A stretch of 64,000 nucleotides of DNA from Verrucomicrobiota bacterium (GCA_018239675.1 JAFEGX010000125.1:23595-87594); one strand, 5' to 3'; shown: positions 8,223 through 17,512, counted from the first letter of the stretch. Translations and numbers: made by a program. The notes: generated by a model from the sequence alone, not told the origin.

Positions 8223-9718
8223 GGGGCCCAGCCCTTCGCCCGCTCGACGGCGCGATGCCAGTCGCGGCGCAGCGCCTGCATGGCGGCGCGATTCGCCCGC
8301 GGGCGGAAGACCCGGTCGGTCCGCCAGAGGCGCGCGATCTCCGCCTGGTCGCGCCAGAAGCCGACGGCGAGGCCGGCCAGGAAGGCGGCGCCGAGGGCGG
8401 TGGTCTCAGTGATGCGCGGCCGCACTGCCGGCACCCGGAGCAGGTCGCTCTGAAACTGCATGAGGGCGTTGTTCACGGTCGCGCCGCCGTCGACCCGCAG
8501 CTCGCGGAGCCGCAGGCCGGCGTCCGCCTGCATCGCGTCAAGCAGGTCCGCCGTCTGGAAGGCGATGCTGTCAAGCGCCGCCCGGGCGAGGTGACCCGCG
8601 GTGGTGCCGCGCGTGAGCCCGACCACGAGCCCGCGGGCCGCCGGATCCCAATGCGGTGCGCCGAGGCCGGTGAAGGCGGGCACGAACCGGACGCCGCCGG
8701 CATCGGGCACGCGCGCGGCCAGCGCCTCCACGTCGGCGGACTGCTCGATGAGCCCGAGGCCGTCGCGCAGCCACTGCACGACCGCGCCGCCCGCGAACAC
8801 GCTGCCCTCCAGCGCGTACTCGAGCGGTCCGTCGGGGCCGAGCCGCCAGGCGATCGTGGTGAGGAGCTGGTGGCGGGAGCGCACGGGCCGCCGGCCGGTG
8901 TGCAGCAGGAGAAAGCAGCCCGTGCCGTAGGTGTTCTTGGCGAGGCCGGGACGGAAGCAGCCCTGGCCAAACAGCGCGGCCTGCTGGTCGCCCGCGACGC
9001 CGGCGATGGGCACGCCGCGCAGGGCCGGGATCGACTCGACCTGGCCGAAGACCCCGCTGCTCGCGCGCACGGCGGGCAGGACGGCGCGGGGGATCCGCAG
9101 CAGCCGCAGCAGTTCGTCGTCCCACTGGCCGGTCGCCAGGTTCAGGAGCAGCGTGCGCGAGGCGTTCGAGACGTCGGTAGCGTGCACCCGGCCGCCGGTG
9201 AGCCGCCACAGCAGCCAGGTGTCGACCGTGCCGAAGGCGAGCTCGCCGCGGGCCGCCCGGCGGCGGGCGCCCGGGACGTGGTCGAGCAGCCACGCCAGCT
9301 TCGTGCCGCTGAAATAGGGATCGAGCACCAGCCCCGTGCGCCGCCGGAACTCCGGCTCGAGCCCGCGCCGCCGCAGTTCCGCGCAGCGCGCCGCGGTGCG
9401 GCGGTCCTGCCAGACGATCGCCGGCGCGAGCGGCCGGCCAGTGCGGCGGTCCCACAGCAGGGTGGTCTCGCGCTGGTTGGTCAGCCCGATCGCGGCGAGG
9501 TCGGCGCCCGCGAGGTTGGCCTCCGCCACCGCGGCCAGCGCGGTGCGGCGCGTGGACGTCCAGAGGTCCTCCGGATCGTGCTCCACCCACCCGGCGCGCG
9601 GGAAATGCTGCGGAAACTCCTGCTGGGCCGCGCCGCGCACGCGGCCGCGACGGTCGAAGACGAGGGCCCGGGACGAGGTGGTGCCCTGGTCGAGCGCGAG
9701 AATGTGGGGGCGGCCCAT
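8219..9718 (-). CDS. glpK: Glycerol kinase (FGGY family)
   Basis: 499 residues, almost the same length as characterised glycerol kinases. Visible signatures are the N-terminal phosphate-binding loop [14 protein letters not shown] (residues 8-21), [16 protein letters not shown] (about 76-91) with the Arg-Glu pair that contacts glycerol, the catalytic-base region [15 protein letters not shown] (about 235-249), and [12 protein letters not shown] just after it. The enzyme phosphorylates glycerol to sn-glycerol-3-phosphate in the cytosol. No glycerol facilitator or glycerol-3-phosphate dehydrogenase lies nearby. The NQRETT and GTGCF signatures favour glycerol kinase over other FGGY sugar kinases. 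The start at 9718 immediately precedes the phosphate-binding motif. Confidence 0.93.
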   Translation of the reverse strand: MGRPHILALDQGTTSSRALVFDRRGRVRGAAQQEFPQHFPRAGWVEHDPEDLWTSTRRTALAAVAEANLAGADLAAIGLTNQRETTLLWDRRTGRPLAPAIVWQDRRTAARCAELRRRGLEPEFRRRTGLVLDPYFSGTKLAWLLDHVPGARRRAARGELAFGTVDTWLLWRLTGGRVHATDVSNASRTLLLNLATGQWDDELLRLLRIPRAVLPAVRASSGVFGQVESIPALRGVPIAGVAGDQQAALFGQGCFRPGLAKNTYGTGCFLLLHTGRRPVRSRHQLLTTIAWRLGPDGPLEYALEGSVFAGGAVVQWLRDGLGLIEQSADVEALAARVPDAGGVRFVPAFTGLGAPHWDPAARGLVVGLTRGTTAGHLARAALDSIAFQTADLLDAMQADAGLRLRELRVDGGATVNNALMQFQSDLLRVPAVRPRITETTALGAAFLAGLAVGFWRDQAEIARLWRTDRVFRPRANRAAMQALRRDWHRAVERAKGWAP

Positions 9719-9800
9719 GGGGTCGGGGAGAGGGTGGCGACGACCCCGGCGGGCGGCAAGCCCGCCGCGCGAAATTCACGGGCCGGGCTTGCCAGAGATA

Positions 9801-9814
9801 GTAAGCACGCTTAC
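9801..9814. promoter_or_regulatory. Perfect 6-2-6 palindrome, probable operator of the MarR-type regulator
   Basis: GTAAGC-AC-GCTTAC is a perfect inverted repeat with a two-base centre, ending 13 bases before the MarR start codon. MarR proteins commonly bind palindromes of this size over their own promoter. The site also sits at the head of the efflux operon, so autorepression and ligand-induced release are plausible. This is inferred from position and symmetry only. Confidence 0.6.
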
Positions 9815-9827
9815 CAGTTGGCCCTTC

Positions 9828-10301
9828 ATGTCCCTCCGCTCCACCCAGATTGACCGCCGCCTCGGCTTCATCATCGGGGACATCAGCCGGCTGGCGCGCC
9901 GGGAGTTCGAGCGCCGGGCGCGGGCGCTCAAGCTGACGCGGGCCCAGTGGCTCTTCCTCTACCACCTCGCCCGGCAGCCCGGCTGCACGCAGAGCGAGCT
10001 GGCGGAAAGCCTGCAGCAGGAGCGCATCACCATCAGCCGCCAGGCCGAGCGGCTGGAGCGGGCCGGCTGGATCGAGCGGCGCGACCGCGCATCGGACCGC
10101 CGCGCCTACCATTTATTCCTGACGAACAAGGCGGAACGCATGACGCGGCGGCTGGACCAACTCGCCCTCCGGCTGCGCGAGGACTACCTCGCGGGCCTGC
10201 CGGCCGGGCGGCGCCACGCGCTCATCGACGACCTCCTTCACATCAAGACCAATCTCCTGCGCATGGAACAGCGCGCCAAACTCTGCCCAGATGAAAATTG
10301 A
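9828..10301 (+). CDS. MarR family transcriptional regulator
   Basis: 157 residues from the ATG at 9828, chosen because the family N-terminus (LGFIIGDISRLARREFERRA) follows directly; the longer frame upstream is arginine/proline filler. A winged helix-turn-helix occupies about residues 45-105, with CTQSELAESLQQERITISRQ as the recognition region and RRDRASDRRAYHLFLT as the wing. MarR proteins are dimeric repressors that respond to phenolics or drugs. The 3' end overlaps the start of the RND adaptor gene by 11 bases, so regulator, adaptor and pump form one operon, and it probably controls that pump through the palindrome upstream. Confidence 0.92.
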   Translation: MSLRSTQIDRRLGFIIGDISRLARREFERRARALKLTRAQWLFLYHLARQPGCTQSELAESLQQERITISRQAERLERAGWIERRDRASDRRAYHLFLTNKAERMTRRLDQLALRLREDYLAGLPAGRRHALIDDLLHIKTNLLRMEQRAKLCPDEN

Positions 10302-11424
10302 CCGTCGCTCCGTCCACCTCCTGTCGATCCTGTGCCCGCTGCTGGGCGCGGCGCTCCTCGTGACCGCCGGCTGCCGCAAGGGCCCCGCCCGCGGCGGCCC
10401 TTCCGCCGTGCCGGTCCAGGTGGCGGTCGCCACCCAGCAGGACGTGCCCCGCCAGATCGAGGCCATCGGCACGGTCCAGGCGCTCCGCACGGTCACGGTT
10501 AAGTCCCAGGTCGACGGCGTGGTGGCCGTGATCCACTTCCAGGAGGGCCAGGACGTGAAGGTGGGCGACCCGCTCGTCACGCTCGACCGCCGGCCGTTCG
10601 AGAACAGCCTGCGCAGCGCCCGCGCCGACCTCGCGAACGCCCGCGCGATGGCGGACCAGGCGAAGGCCGACCTCGACCGCTACTCGCGGCTCGACCAGCA
10701 GGCCGTCGTCTCGAAGGAGGAGTACGTGCAGTACGTGACGCGGGCCGAGACGACCGCCGCGCAGGTCCAGGCCAAGGAGGCGGCGGTGGCCAACGCCGAG
10801 CTCCAGCTGGGCTACACCGAGATCCGCGCGCCGATCTCTGGGCGCACCGGCCAGCGGCTCCTGCACGAGGGCGCCCTCGTGAAGGCCAACGACAACAGCT
10901 TCTCGCTCGTCACCATCAACCAGCTCGCCCCGATCGCCGTCAGCTTCGGCGTGCCGGAGAAGTCGCTCGACGAGATCCGCGCCGCGTACGCCGCCGGCCG
11001 CGCGATGGTGTCGGTCACCGAGCGCACCACCGGCCACACCCGGTCGAACGGCAAGGTCGAGTTCATCGACAACACCGTCGACCCTACCACGGGCATGGTG
11101 ACGCTGAAGGCGATCTTCCCGAACGACGACGTCGAGCTCTGGCCCGGCCAGTTCGTGTTTGTCGTCCTGCGCGTCGGCACCGATGCCGGCGCCATCGTCG
11201 TGCCGAGCACCGCGGTGCAGACCAGCCAGAACGGCTCGACCATCTTCGTGCTCAAGCCTGACTCCACCGTCGAGCTGCGCACCGTGAAGGTGGCCCGGAC
11301 CGCCGGCGACAACACCCTCATCGCCGAGGGCATCCGCGCGGGCGAGACCGTCGTGACGGACGGCCAGCTCCGCCTGCTGCCCGGGATGAAGGCCGAGCCC
11401 CGCGCCCTGCCGGCCGCCCGCTAA
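10291..11424 (+). CDS. RND efflux periplasmic adaptor lipoprotein (MdtA/AcrA type)
   Basis: 377 residues. The N-terminus has a lipobox (LLVTAGCRKG, Cys at about residue 28), so it should be lipid-anchored. A lipoyl-like half motif (VKSQVDGVVAVIHFQEGQDV) near residues 71-90 is followed by an alpha-helical hairpin (about 105-165), the second lipoyl half (TEIRAPISGRTGQRLLHEGA), then beta-barrel and membrane-proximal domains. This is the canonical membrane-fusion protein layout that links an inner-membrane RND pump to an outer-membrane channel. It overlaps marR upstream and is followed after 19 bases by the pump gene. No outer-membrane factor gene is in the window, so a channel encoded elsewhere must be used. 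Confidence 0.93.
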   Translation: MKIDRRSVHLLSILCPLLGAALLVTAGCRKGPARGGPSAVPVQVAVATQQDVPRQIEAIGTVQALRTVTVKSQVDGVVAVIHFQEGQDVKVGDPLVTLDRRPFENSLRSARADLANARAMADQAKADLDRYSRLDQQAVVSKEEYVQYVTRAETTAAQVQAKEAAVANAELQLGYTEIRAPISGRTGQRLLHEGALVKANDNSFSLVTINQLAPIAVSFGVPEKSLDEIRAAYAAGRAMVSVTERTTGHTRSNGKVEFIDNTVDPTTGMVTLKAIFPNDDVELWPGQFVFVVLRVGTDAGAIVVPSTAVQTSQNGSTIFVLKPDSTVELRTVKVARTAGDNTLIAEGIRAGETVVTDGQLRLLPGMKAEPRALPAAR

Positions 11425-11443
11425 CCCGCCCCGCCGCGTCCCC

Positions 11444-14400
11444 ATGAATCTTCCCGCCCTCTGCATCCGCCGGCCGGTGATGACCACGCTGCTGACCGTG
11501 GCGCTGTGCCTGTTCGGCCTGATGGCCTACCGGCTCCTGCCGGTGAGCGACCTGCCGACCGTCGACTTTCCGACCATCGTCGTGAACGCCTCCCTGCCCG
11601 GCGCGACGCCCGAGACGATGGCCAGCGCCGTCGCCACCGTGCTCGAGCAGCAGTTCTCCACGATCGCCGGCATCGACTCGATGACCTCGACCAGCGCCAC
11701 CGGCGGCACGCAGATCACCCTGCAGTTCGCGCTGGAGCGCAACATCGACGCCGCGGCGCAGGACGTCCAGGCCGCGATCGCCGCGGTCCAGCGGCGGCTC
11801 CCGAATGACATGCCGGCGCCGCCGTCCTTCCGGAAGACGAACCCGGCCGACCAGCCCGTCCTCTACCTCGCCCTCAGCTCGCCGACCCTCCCGCTGTCGG
11901 TCGTGGACGAGTATGCCGAGACGATGCTGGCGCAGCGCATCTCGACCGTGGATGGCGTCTCGCAGGTCCAGGTGTACGGCGCCCAGAAGTACGCCCTGCG
12001 CGTGCGGCTCGACCCGCGCCTGCTGGCGAGCCGCGGGATCACGCTGGACGACGTGCGGACGGCGCTCAGCGCCCACAATGTCAACCAGCCGACCGGCCTG
12101 CTCGACGGCTACCGCCAGTCGGTCCAGATCCTGGCCAGCGGCCAGCTGGCGAACGCCAGCGAGTTCACCAACATCGTCGTGGCCTACCGCAACGGCGCGC
12201 CGGTGCGGCTCGGCGAGCTGGCGCAGGTGATCGACAGCGTGCAGGACACGCGGGTGGCCAGCTGGTACGCCGAGCGCGACGCTGCGGGCCGCCTCGAGCC
12301 GGCACGGTCCATCGTGCTGGCCGTGCAGAAGCAGCCGGGCGTGAACACGGTCGAGGTCGTCGGCCGCGTGCGCGCGCTGCTCCCGATCTTCATGAAGCAG
12401 ATGCCCGAGTCCGTGAAGCTGAGCGTGCTCCGCGACAACTCGGAGGCGGTGCGCGACTCGGTCCACGACGTGCAGTTCACGCTGATGCTGTCCATCTGCC
12501 TCGTCATCCTCGTGATCTTCGTCTTCCTGCGCTCGGTGTGGGCGACCGTGATCCCAAGCATCGCGATCCCGATGGCGCTGCTGGGCACGTTCATCGCGAT
12601 GTATTTCTGCGGGTACTCGCTCGACAACCTGTCGCTGCTGGCGCTGACGCTCTGCGTGGGCTTCGTCGTGGACGACGCGATCGTGATGCTCGAGAACATC
12701 GTGCGGCACATCGAGGCGGGCCAGCCGGTGCGCGAGGCGGCGTTCCAGGGCTCGAAGGAGATCGGATTCACGATTCTCTCGATGACCCTGTCGCTGGTCG
12801 CGGTGTTCATCCCGCTCATGTTCATGGGCGGCATCCTTGGCCGCCTGCTGCACGAGTTCGCGGTGACGATCACGGCGGCGATCCTGGTGTCGGGCGTGGT
12901 GTCGCTGACGCTGACCCCGATGCTCTGCAGCCGTTTCCTCAAGCCGCACGGCCACGGGGCGCCGGCGGGCGGGTCGGCGCACGGCAAGCTGTATGAGTGG
13001 AGCGAGCGGCTGTTTGACCGGATCCGCGACGCCTACGCGCGGACGCTCAAGCTGAGCCTGCGCCACCGCGGCCTGGTGGTGGCGATCGCCGTCCTGATGG
13101 CGGTGCTGACGGGCGTGCTGGCCAAGGTGCTGCCGCAGGGCTTCATCCCGACGGACGACACCGGCATCGTGCTGGTCTTCACCGAGGCCGCGCAGGACAT
13201 CTCGTTCGAGGAGATGGTCCGCCACCAGCAGGCGGCGGCGGCGATCGTCGCGCAGCAGCCCTACGTCGATGCCTTCATGTCGGGCATGGGCGGCGGCGGC
13301 GCGATCAACTCCACCCAGAACCAGGCCCGCATCTTCATGCGGCTGAAGCCGCGCGACCAGCGGCCCTCGATCGACGTGATCATGTCCGACCTGCGCCAGA
13401 AGCTGGCGGCGATCCCCGGCCTGCGCGCCTACCCGCAGGTCCCGCCGGCGATCCGCATCGGCGGCCAGCTGACCAAGGCGCTCTACCAGTTCACGCTCAC
13501 GGGCAGCGACCTCACCGAGCTCTACGCCGCGGCCGACAGTCTCGAGAAGAAATTCCGCGCGCTGCCGCAGCTCACGGACGTCAACACCGACCTCCAGATC
13601 ACCAGCCCGCAGCTCCGCGTCGACATCCAGCGCGACCGGGCCGCGACCCTCGGCGTGACCCCGCAGCAGATCGAAGAAGCGCTCTACAGCGCGTTCGGCA
13701 CCCGGCAGGTGTCGACGATCTACACGCCGACGAACCAGTACTACGTCATCATGGAGGTCGCGCCCGAGTTCCAGCGCGACGCCTCGGCGCTCTCGCTCAT
13801 CTATCTCCGCACCCGCGGCGGCAAGCTGGTGTCGCTCGACAACGTCGCGACGCTCCGGCGGAACGTCGGCCCGCTCACCGTCGCGCACCTCGGCCAGCTG
13901 CCGGCCGTGACCATCTCCTTCAACCTCAAGCCCGACGTCTCGCTCGGCGAGGCGACCGCGGCGGTCGAGGCGCTCGCGCGGCGCGAGCTGCCCGCGACGA
14001 TCAGCTACAGCTTTGTCGGCGCCGCCCAGGCGTTCGGCGCGTCGCTGCAGGGCATGGGCCTGCTGCTCGCGACGGCCGTCATCGTGATCTACATCGTGCT
14101 CGGCATCCTTTACGAGGACTTCATCCACCCGCTGACGATCCTCTCCGGCCTGCCGGCGGCGAGCTTCGGCGCGCTGTTCACGCTCTGGGCGTTCCGCGAG
14201 GAGCTGAACATCATGGGCTACGTCGGCGTGATCCTCCTCATCGGCATCGTGAAGAAGAATGCGATCATGATGATCGACTTCGCGATCGCGAAGGAGCACG
14301 AGCAGGGCGAGTCGTTCAACGCCGAGAAGGCGATCGTCGAGGCCTGCCTGGTGCGGTTCCGGCCGATCATGATGACCACCTTTGCGGCGCTGGCGGGCGC

Positions 14401-14614
14401 GCTCCCGATCGCGCTGGGCCTGGGCTCCGGTGCCGACTCCCGGCGCCCGCTCGGCCTGGCGGTCGTGGGCGGCCTGGTGGTCTCGCAGATGCTGACGCTC
14501 TACATCACCCCGGTGATCTACATCTACATGGACCACTTCACCATGCGGCTGCGCCAGCGGCGCCGCGCGGCCCACCCGGCGGCGGTGCTGGGCGAGACCG
14601 CGGGCGCCAAGTAG
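11444..14614 (+). CDS. RND multidrug efflux permease, HAE1 family, MdtB/MdtC-like
   Basis: 1056 residues, normal for HAE1 pumps. The N-terminus LCIRRPVMTTLLTVAL and the DLPTVDFPTIVV stretch resemble MdtB/MdtC. The proton-relay aspartates are present in TM4 as GFVVDDAIVMLENI (about residues 406-419), and the conserved lysine in TM10 as GIVKKNAIMMIDFA (about 933-946). The two large periplasmic loops with pore-domain repeats are intact. The pump exports amphipathic compounds by proton antiport as a trimer with the adaptor. There is only one permease gene, so a homotrimer is expected, unlike the MdtBC heterotrimer. Long open frames on the opposite strand are base-composition shadows. Confidence 0.95.
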   Translation: MNLPALCIRRPVMTTLLTVALCLFGLMAYRLLPVSDLPTVDFPTIVVNASLPGATPETMASAVATVLEQQFSTIAGIDSMTSTSATGGTQITLQFALERNIDAAAQDVQAAIAAVQRRLPNDMPAPPSFRKTNPADQPVLYLALSSPTLPLSVVDEYAETMLAQRISTVDGVSQVQVYGAQKYALRVRLDPRLLASRGITLDDVRTALSAHNVNQPTGLLDGYRQSVQILASGQLANASEFTNIVVAYRNGAPVRLGELAQVIDSVQDTRVASWYAERDAAGRLEPARSIVLAVQKQPGVNTVEVVGRVRALLPIFMKQMPESVKLSVLRDNSEAVRDSVHDVQFTLMLSICLVILVIFVFLRSVWATVIPSIAIPMALLGTFIAMYFCGYSLDNLSLLALTLCVGFVVDDAIVMLENIVRHIEAGQPVREAAFQGSKEIGFTILSMTLSLVAVFIPLMFMGGILGRLLHEFAVTITAAILVSGVVSLTLTPMLCSRFLKPHGHGAPAGGSAHGKLYEWSERLFDRIRDAYARTLKLSLRHRGLVVAIAVLMAVLTGVLAKVLPQGFIPTDDTGIVLVFTEAAQDISFEEMVRHQQAAAAIVAQQPYVDAFMSGMGGGGAINSTQNQARIFMRLKPRDQRPSIDVIMSDLRQKLAAIPGLRAYPQVPPAIRIGGQLTKALYQFTLTGSDLTELYAAADSLEKKFRALPQLTDVNTDLQITSPQLRVDIQRDRAATLGVTPQQIEEALYSAFGTRQVSTIYTPTNQYYVIMEVAPEFQRDASALSLIYLRTRGGKLVSLDNVATLRRNVGPLTVAHLGQLPAVTISFNLKPDVSLGEATAAVEALARRELPATISYSFVGAAQAFGASLQGMGLLLATAVIVIYIVLGILYEDFIHPLTILSGLPAASFGALFTLWAFREELNIMGYVGVILLIGIVKKNAIMMIDFAIAKEHEQGESFNAEKAIVEACLVRFRPIMMTTFAALAGALPIALGLGSGADSRRPLGLAVVGGLVVSQMLTLYITPVIYIYMDHFTMRLRQRRRAAHPAAVLGETAGAK

Positions 14615-14639
14615 GGCGCGAGGGTGGTGGGGTAGTTTG

Positions 14640-14715
14640 CCGAATTTTGGTGCGGGGCGGGTGCCCTTACCCGCCGGTGCGGGGAGCGGGGTGAGGGCAC
14701 CCCGCCCACCTTCCC
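14640..14715. other. Long imperfect hairpin in the spacer after the efflux operon
   Basis: The 257-base spacer 14615-14871 has no gene. It holds G/C-rich inverted arms (GGGGCGGGTGCCCT near 14653 and AGGGCACCCCGCCC near 14693) with a nested GCGGGT/ACCCGC stem. No T run follows, so it would be an atypical terminator at best. Farther on, CCGGAAA (14801-14807) and TTTCCGG (14821-14827) form another small inverted repeat in front of the next gene. Confidence 0.35.
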
Positions 14716-14871
14716 TGCCGGCTCCCGGCCAGACCGGGCCACGACCGGCGCGAGCGGCCGCTCGACAGTGGCCCCGGCGGGCGCATGATAGGCGCGCCCA
14801 CCGGAAAAACTTGGCGAACCTTTCCGGCCCGGTGCAGTCTCAGCCCCTCCTGACCTGACCACCGACCGACC

Positions 14872-15288
14872 ATGAAGACCAAGCACCTCGTTTCCCTGTC
14901 CGCCGCGGGCCTCCTCCTGCTGGCGGGCTGTACGACCCAGCCGACGGGGCCGGCGCCGCAGGATTCCACCAAGTTCACCGTCGAGAACACCGAGAAATTC
15001 GTGCTGCTCGACCAGGCCAGCCTGGCCGCCATCACCTGCACCGGCCTGCAGGAGCGCACGCTCCCCGACGGCCGGATCGAGGTCGTCGCCAACCTCAAGA
15101 ACCGCGAGAGCCGTCCGTTCCGGCTCCAGGTCAACTGCGTCTTCAAGGACGAGCAGGGCTTCTCGACCGGCGACGAGACCGCCTTTCAGACCCTCACCAT
15201 CGGCCGTCGCGACACCGAGGCCGTGCGCTTCACCGCGGCCAACGACAAGGCCCGGAAATACACGCTGCGCGTCCGCGAGGCGAAGTAG
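14872..15288 (+). CDS. YcfL-like (DUF1425) lipoprotein
   Basis: 138 residues with a textbook lipoprotein signal: MKTKHLVSLSAAGLLLLAGC, Cys at residue 20. The mature part is a small beta-sandwich-like domain. The region LQERTLPDGRIEVVANLKNR and the later VNCVFKDEQGFSTGDET resemble the DUF1425/YcfL family, whose members are predicted outer-membrane lipoproteins of unknown role that sit near LpoB-like genes in enterobacteria. No lpoB-like neighbour is present here. The gene is isolated between the efflux operon and a convergent small gene. Confidence 0.75.
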   Translation: MKTKHLVSLSAAGLLLLAGCTTQPTGPAPQDSTKFTVENTEKFVLLDQASLAAITCTGLQERTLPDGRIEVVANLKNRESRPFRLQVNCVFKDEQGFSTGDETAFQTLTIGRRDTEAVRFTAANDKARKYTLRVREAK

Positions 15289-15313
15289 GGGCCCGGGATT
15301 CGAATTCCGGCCC
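15289..15313. terminator. Hairpin between convergent genes
   Basis: The 24 bases between the two convergent stop codons fold into an imperfect stem (GGGCCCGGGATT facing AATTCCGGCCC). No T run is visible. The position suggests a bidirectional terminator, at low strength. Confidence 0.45.
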
Positions 15314-15630
15314 TAGTCCTTCTTCTTCGGCGGTGGGTTCGGCTCGAAGGTGATGTCCTTCGTCGCTTCGTCCATTTCCTTCTTGGCGGCAGCGATCGCG
15401 GCCTGGTCTTCCGCGGACTCCTTCACGACGGGCTTGCCGGAGGAAAAGTCGATCGTCTTGCCCTCCTGGATCGGCACCTCGGGATGGGTCGGAGCAGAAG
15501 CGGGGGCGGGCTTGGCCGCGACCGGCGGCGGGACGGCCGGCGGTACGGGCCGGGGCCGCCGGTTCCACCAGTAGCCCAGCAGTACGCCCAGGGCGACCGC
15601 GAGAAGGAGCCAGAGATGCCGGCGACGCAT
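15313..15630 (-). CDS. Small membrane-anchored hypothetical protein
   Basis: 105 residues. It begins with MRRRHLWLLLAVALGVLLGY, one N-terminal membrane helix with positive residues on the cytoplasmic side and no cleavage motif. A proline/alanine-rich linker follows (about residues 25-50), then a short charged, probably helical segment and a lysine-rich end (PPPKKKD). No family is recognised. The single anchor plus proline-rich stalk is typical of small periplasmic tether proteins. It is convergent with the YcfL-like gene and has no close partner on its own strand. Confidence 0.6.
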   Translation of the reverse strand: MRRRHLWLLLAVALGVLLGYWWNRRPRPVPPAVPPPVAAKPAPASAPTHPEVPIQEGKTIDFSSGKPVVKESAEDQAAIAAAKKEMDEATKDITFEPNPPPKKKD

Positions 15631-15859
15631 GGCTGCTTATCCCGCATCCTTGGGATCGGCTCAATCCGGAAAGTGGCGGGGCACGACGCAGCGGGATCGG
15701 GACGGACGCCGAACACCGGACGCCCGACGCCGAAGCCATTCGAAAGGGATGCCTGGGCCACTTTTGGCGTAGGGCGTTCGATGATCGGCGTTCGCTCTAG
15801 CCGCCACTCGGCCATGCCGACCTGATTCGGATTGAAGTGCGCGGGGCGCGCGGGCTCCC
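15631..15859. other. Gene-free spacer with quasi-repeated GACGCC/GAACACC words
   Basis: No coding signal in 229 bases. Around 15710-15800 the words GGACGCCGAACACC, GGACGCCCGACGCCG and GGCGTTCGATGATCGGCGTTCG recur. They resemble the degenerate heptamer runs at 51405-51640. No clear promoter is seen for the MATE gene. Confidence 0.5.
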
Positions 15860-17206
15860 TTGGGCCGAGTGTCCCAACCGGTTTTCCTCCGCGAATTGCG
15901 CCTCACCCTGGCGCTGGCCCTCCCGATCATCGTCGGGCAGGTGAGCCAGATGCTGATGGGCCTGACGGACAGCGTGATGATCGGGCGCACGGGCACGGTC
16001 CCGCTCGCGGCCTCGGCCTTCGGCGGCAATGTCTTCAGCGTGTTCTACGTGCTCGGCATCGGCCTGATGCTGCCGGTGTCGGTGCTCGTCTCGCGCGCCC
16101 GCGGCGCCAGCCGTCCCGAGGAATGCGGCGAATACCTGCGCCACGGGATCGCGCTGGCGCTGGCATTCGGGGCCGCCGAGACCTTGGTCCTGCTGGCGCT
16201 CGGGCTGAAGCTGGCCTGGTTCAGCCAGCCCGCGGAGGTCCTCGCGATCGTGAACCCCTTCTACTCGCTCATTGGCATCTCGATCACGCCGGTGCTGCTG
16301 TATCTCGCAATGCGCCAGTACGCCGAGGCGATGGGCCGGCCCTGGGTGCCCATGTTCATCATGCTCGGCGGCGTCGGCCTCAATGCGTTCCTCAACTGGG
16401 TGCTCATCTACGGGCATCTCGGCGTGCCGGCGCTCGGCCTTACCGGCGCGGGCATCTCGACGCTCTCGTCGCGCACGCTCGGCACGCTCGTGCTGCTGGG
16501 CTGGATCCACCTCGACCCCACCCTCCGCCGCGCGTTGCCCGGCCGCTGGTTCGCCCGGCTCGACGGGGCGCGCCTGCGCGAGATGCTGCACCTCGGCCTC
16601 CCGGCCTCCGGCATGCTGCTGTTCGAGAGCGGGGCCTTCGCCGGGGCGGCCATCATGATGGGCTGGCTGGGAGCGGTTCCGCTCGCGTCCCACCAGATCG
16701 CGATCTCCTGCGCGGCGACGACCTTCATGTTCCTCCTCGGCCTGTCCGCGGCGGCCGGCATGCGGGTCAGCGCGGCCCTCGGCGCCGGCGAGGCCGCCCG
16801 GCTCCGGCCCATCGGCTTCAGCGCGCTGGGCCTGGGGGTGCTGCTCGCGGGCACGTTCATGCTGCTTTACCTCGCGATGGGCCGCCGGGTCGCCGGCTGG
16901 TTCGTGACGGACGCGGCGGTGATCGCGCTGGCCACGCAGCTGCTGGTCGTGACGGCCCTGTTCCAGGTGTTCGACGGCGGGCAGGTCATCGGCGCGGCGA
17001 TCCTGCGCGGCCTGAGCGACGTGCGCGTGCCGGCGGTGATCACGTTCATCGCCTACTGGGTGATCGCGATCCCGGGCGGCTACCTGCTCGGCATCCGCGG
17101 ACCGTTCGGCGCGCTCGGCATCTGGTCGGCCCTGGCCGCCGGCCTCGCGTTCGCCGCCATCTTCCTCGGGCTGCGTTTCGCGCGCCTGACCCATCGGTCG
17201 CCCTAG
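15860..17206 (+). CDS. MATE family multidrug/cation efflux transporter
   Basis: 448 residues with about twelve hydrophobic helices, the normal MATE size. The N-terminus LALPIIVGQVSQMLMGLTDS followed by VMIGRTGTVPLAASAFGGNV is the standard MATE TM1-TM2 signature, and the second half has the corresponding repeat. Such exporters use Na+ or H+ gradients to expel drugs or organic cations from the cytosol. The start is uncertain: the frame begins with TTG at 15860, and a GTG at 15869 is equally possible. No ATG is available before the first helix, and no clear ribosome-binding site is seen. It runs alone, converging with the YggU gene. Confidence 0.92.
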   Translation: MGRVSQPVFLRELRLTLALALPIIVGQVSQMLMGLTDSVMIGRTGTVPLAASAFGGNVFSVFYVLGIGLMLPVSVLVSRARGASRPEECGEYLRHGIALALAFGAAETLVLLALGLKLAWFSQPAEVLAIVNPFYSLIGISITPVLLYLAMRQYAEAMGRPWVPMFIMLGGVGLNAFLNWVLIYGHLGVPALGLTGAGISTLSSRTLGTLVLLGWIHLDPTLRRALPGRWFARLDGARLREMLHLGLPASGMLLFESGAFAGAAIMMGWLGAVPLASHQIAISCAATTFMFLLGLSAAAGMRVSAALGAGEAARLRPIGFSALGLGVLLAGTFMLLYLAMGRRVAGWFVTDAAVIALATQLLVVTALFQVFDGGQVIGAAILRGLSDVRVPAVITFIAYWVIAIPGGYLLGIRGPFGALGIWSALAAGLAFAAIFLGLRFARLTHRSP

Positions 17207-17225
17207 AGGTGGGCTGGCCGGCAGT

Positions 17226-17510
17226 TCACTTCGCCAACAGCGCGCCGATCCGGGCCTGCACCTCGGCCAGGCTCAGCCCGGCGACCTGGATCACCTTCTG
17301 CCGTGAGGCGTCGCCGTGCGCGATGGTGACTGCCCGGCGCGGCAGCTGCAGGCACTCCGCGAGAAACTCGCACAGCTCGGCATTGGCGCGGCCCTCGAGC
17401 GCGGGGGCGTGGACCTTGACCTTCAGCGCGTCGCCGAGCCAGCCGACGACCTCGTTGCGCGGGGCGTTCGGGATCGCCTTCAGCGCGAGCCGGCAGGCTG
17501 GCGCGGCCAT
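17226..17510 (-). CDS. YggU/DUF167 family protein
   Basis: 94 residues, matching the small DUF167 fold. Typical features are an N-terminal strand CRLALKAIPNAPRNEVVGWL, the central VKVHAPALEGRANAELCEFL (the family's P-x-x-G-x-A-N motif) and a C-terminal basic/helical part ending in IGALLAK. The biochemical function of the family is unknown. It follows the PLP enzyme gene on the same strand with only two bases between them, so the two are likely cotranscribed. Confidence 0.85.
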   Translation of the reverse strand: MAAPACRLALKAIPNAPRNEVVGWLGDALKVKVHAPALEGRANAELCEFLAECLQLPRRAVTIAHGDASRQKVIQVAGLSLAEVQARIGALLAK

Positions 17511-17512
17511 GG

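Noticed and set aside
8219..9718. The FGGY kinase considered as the missing rhamnulokinase of the rhamnose pathway
   Set aside because: The NQRETT and GTGCF signatures are specific to glycerol kinase, and the gene is about 50 kb from the rhaA operon.
11318..14575. A 1085-codon open frame on the minus strand opposite the RND permease gene
   Set aside because: Its composition (His, Arg, Asp, Glu repeats) is the antisense of a G/C-third-position-biased gene. It has no recognisable domain, and the plus-strand gene is a textbook RND pump.
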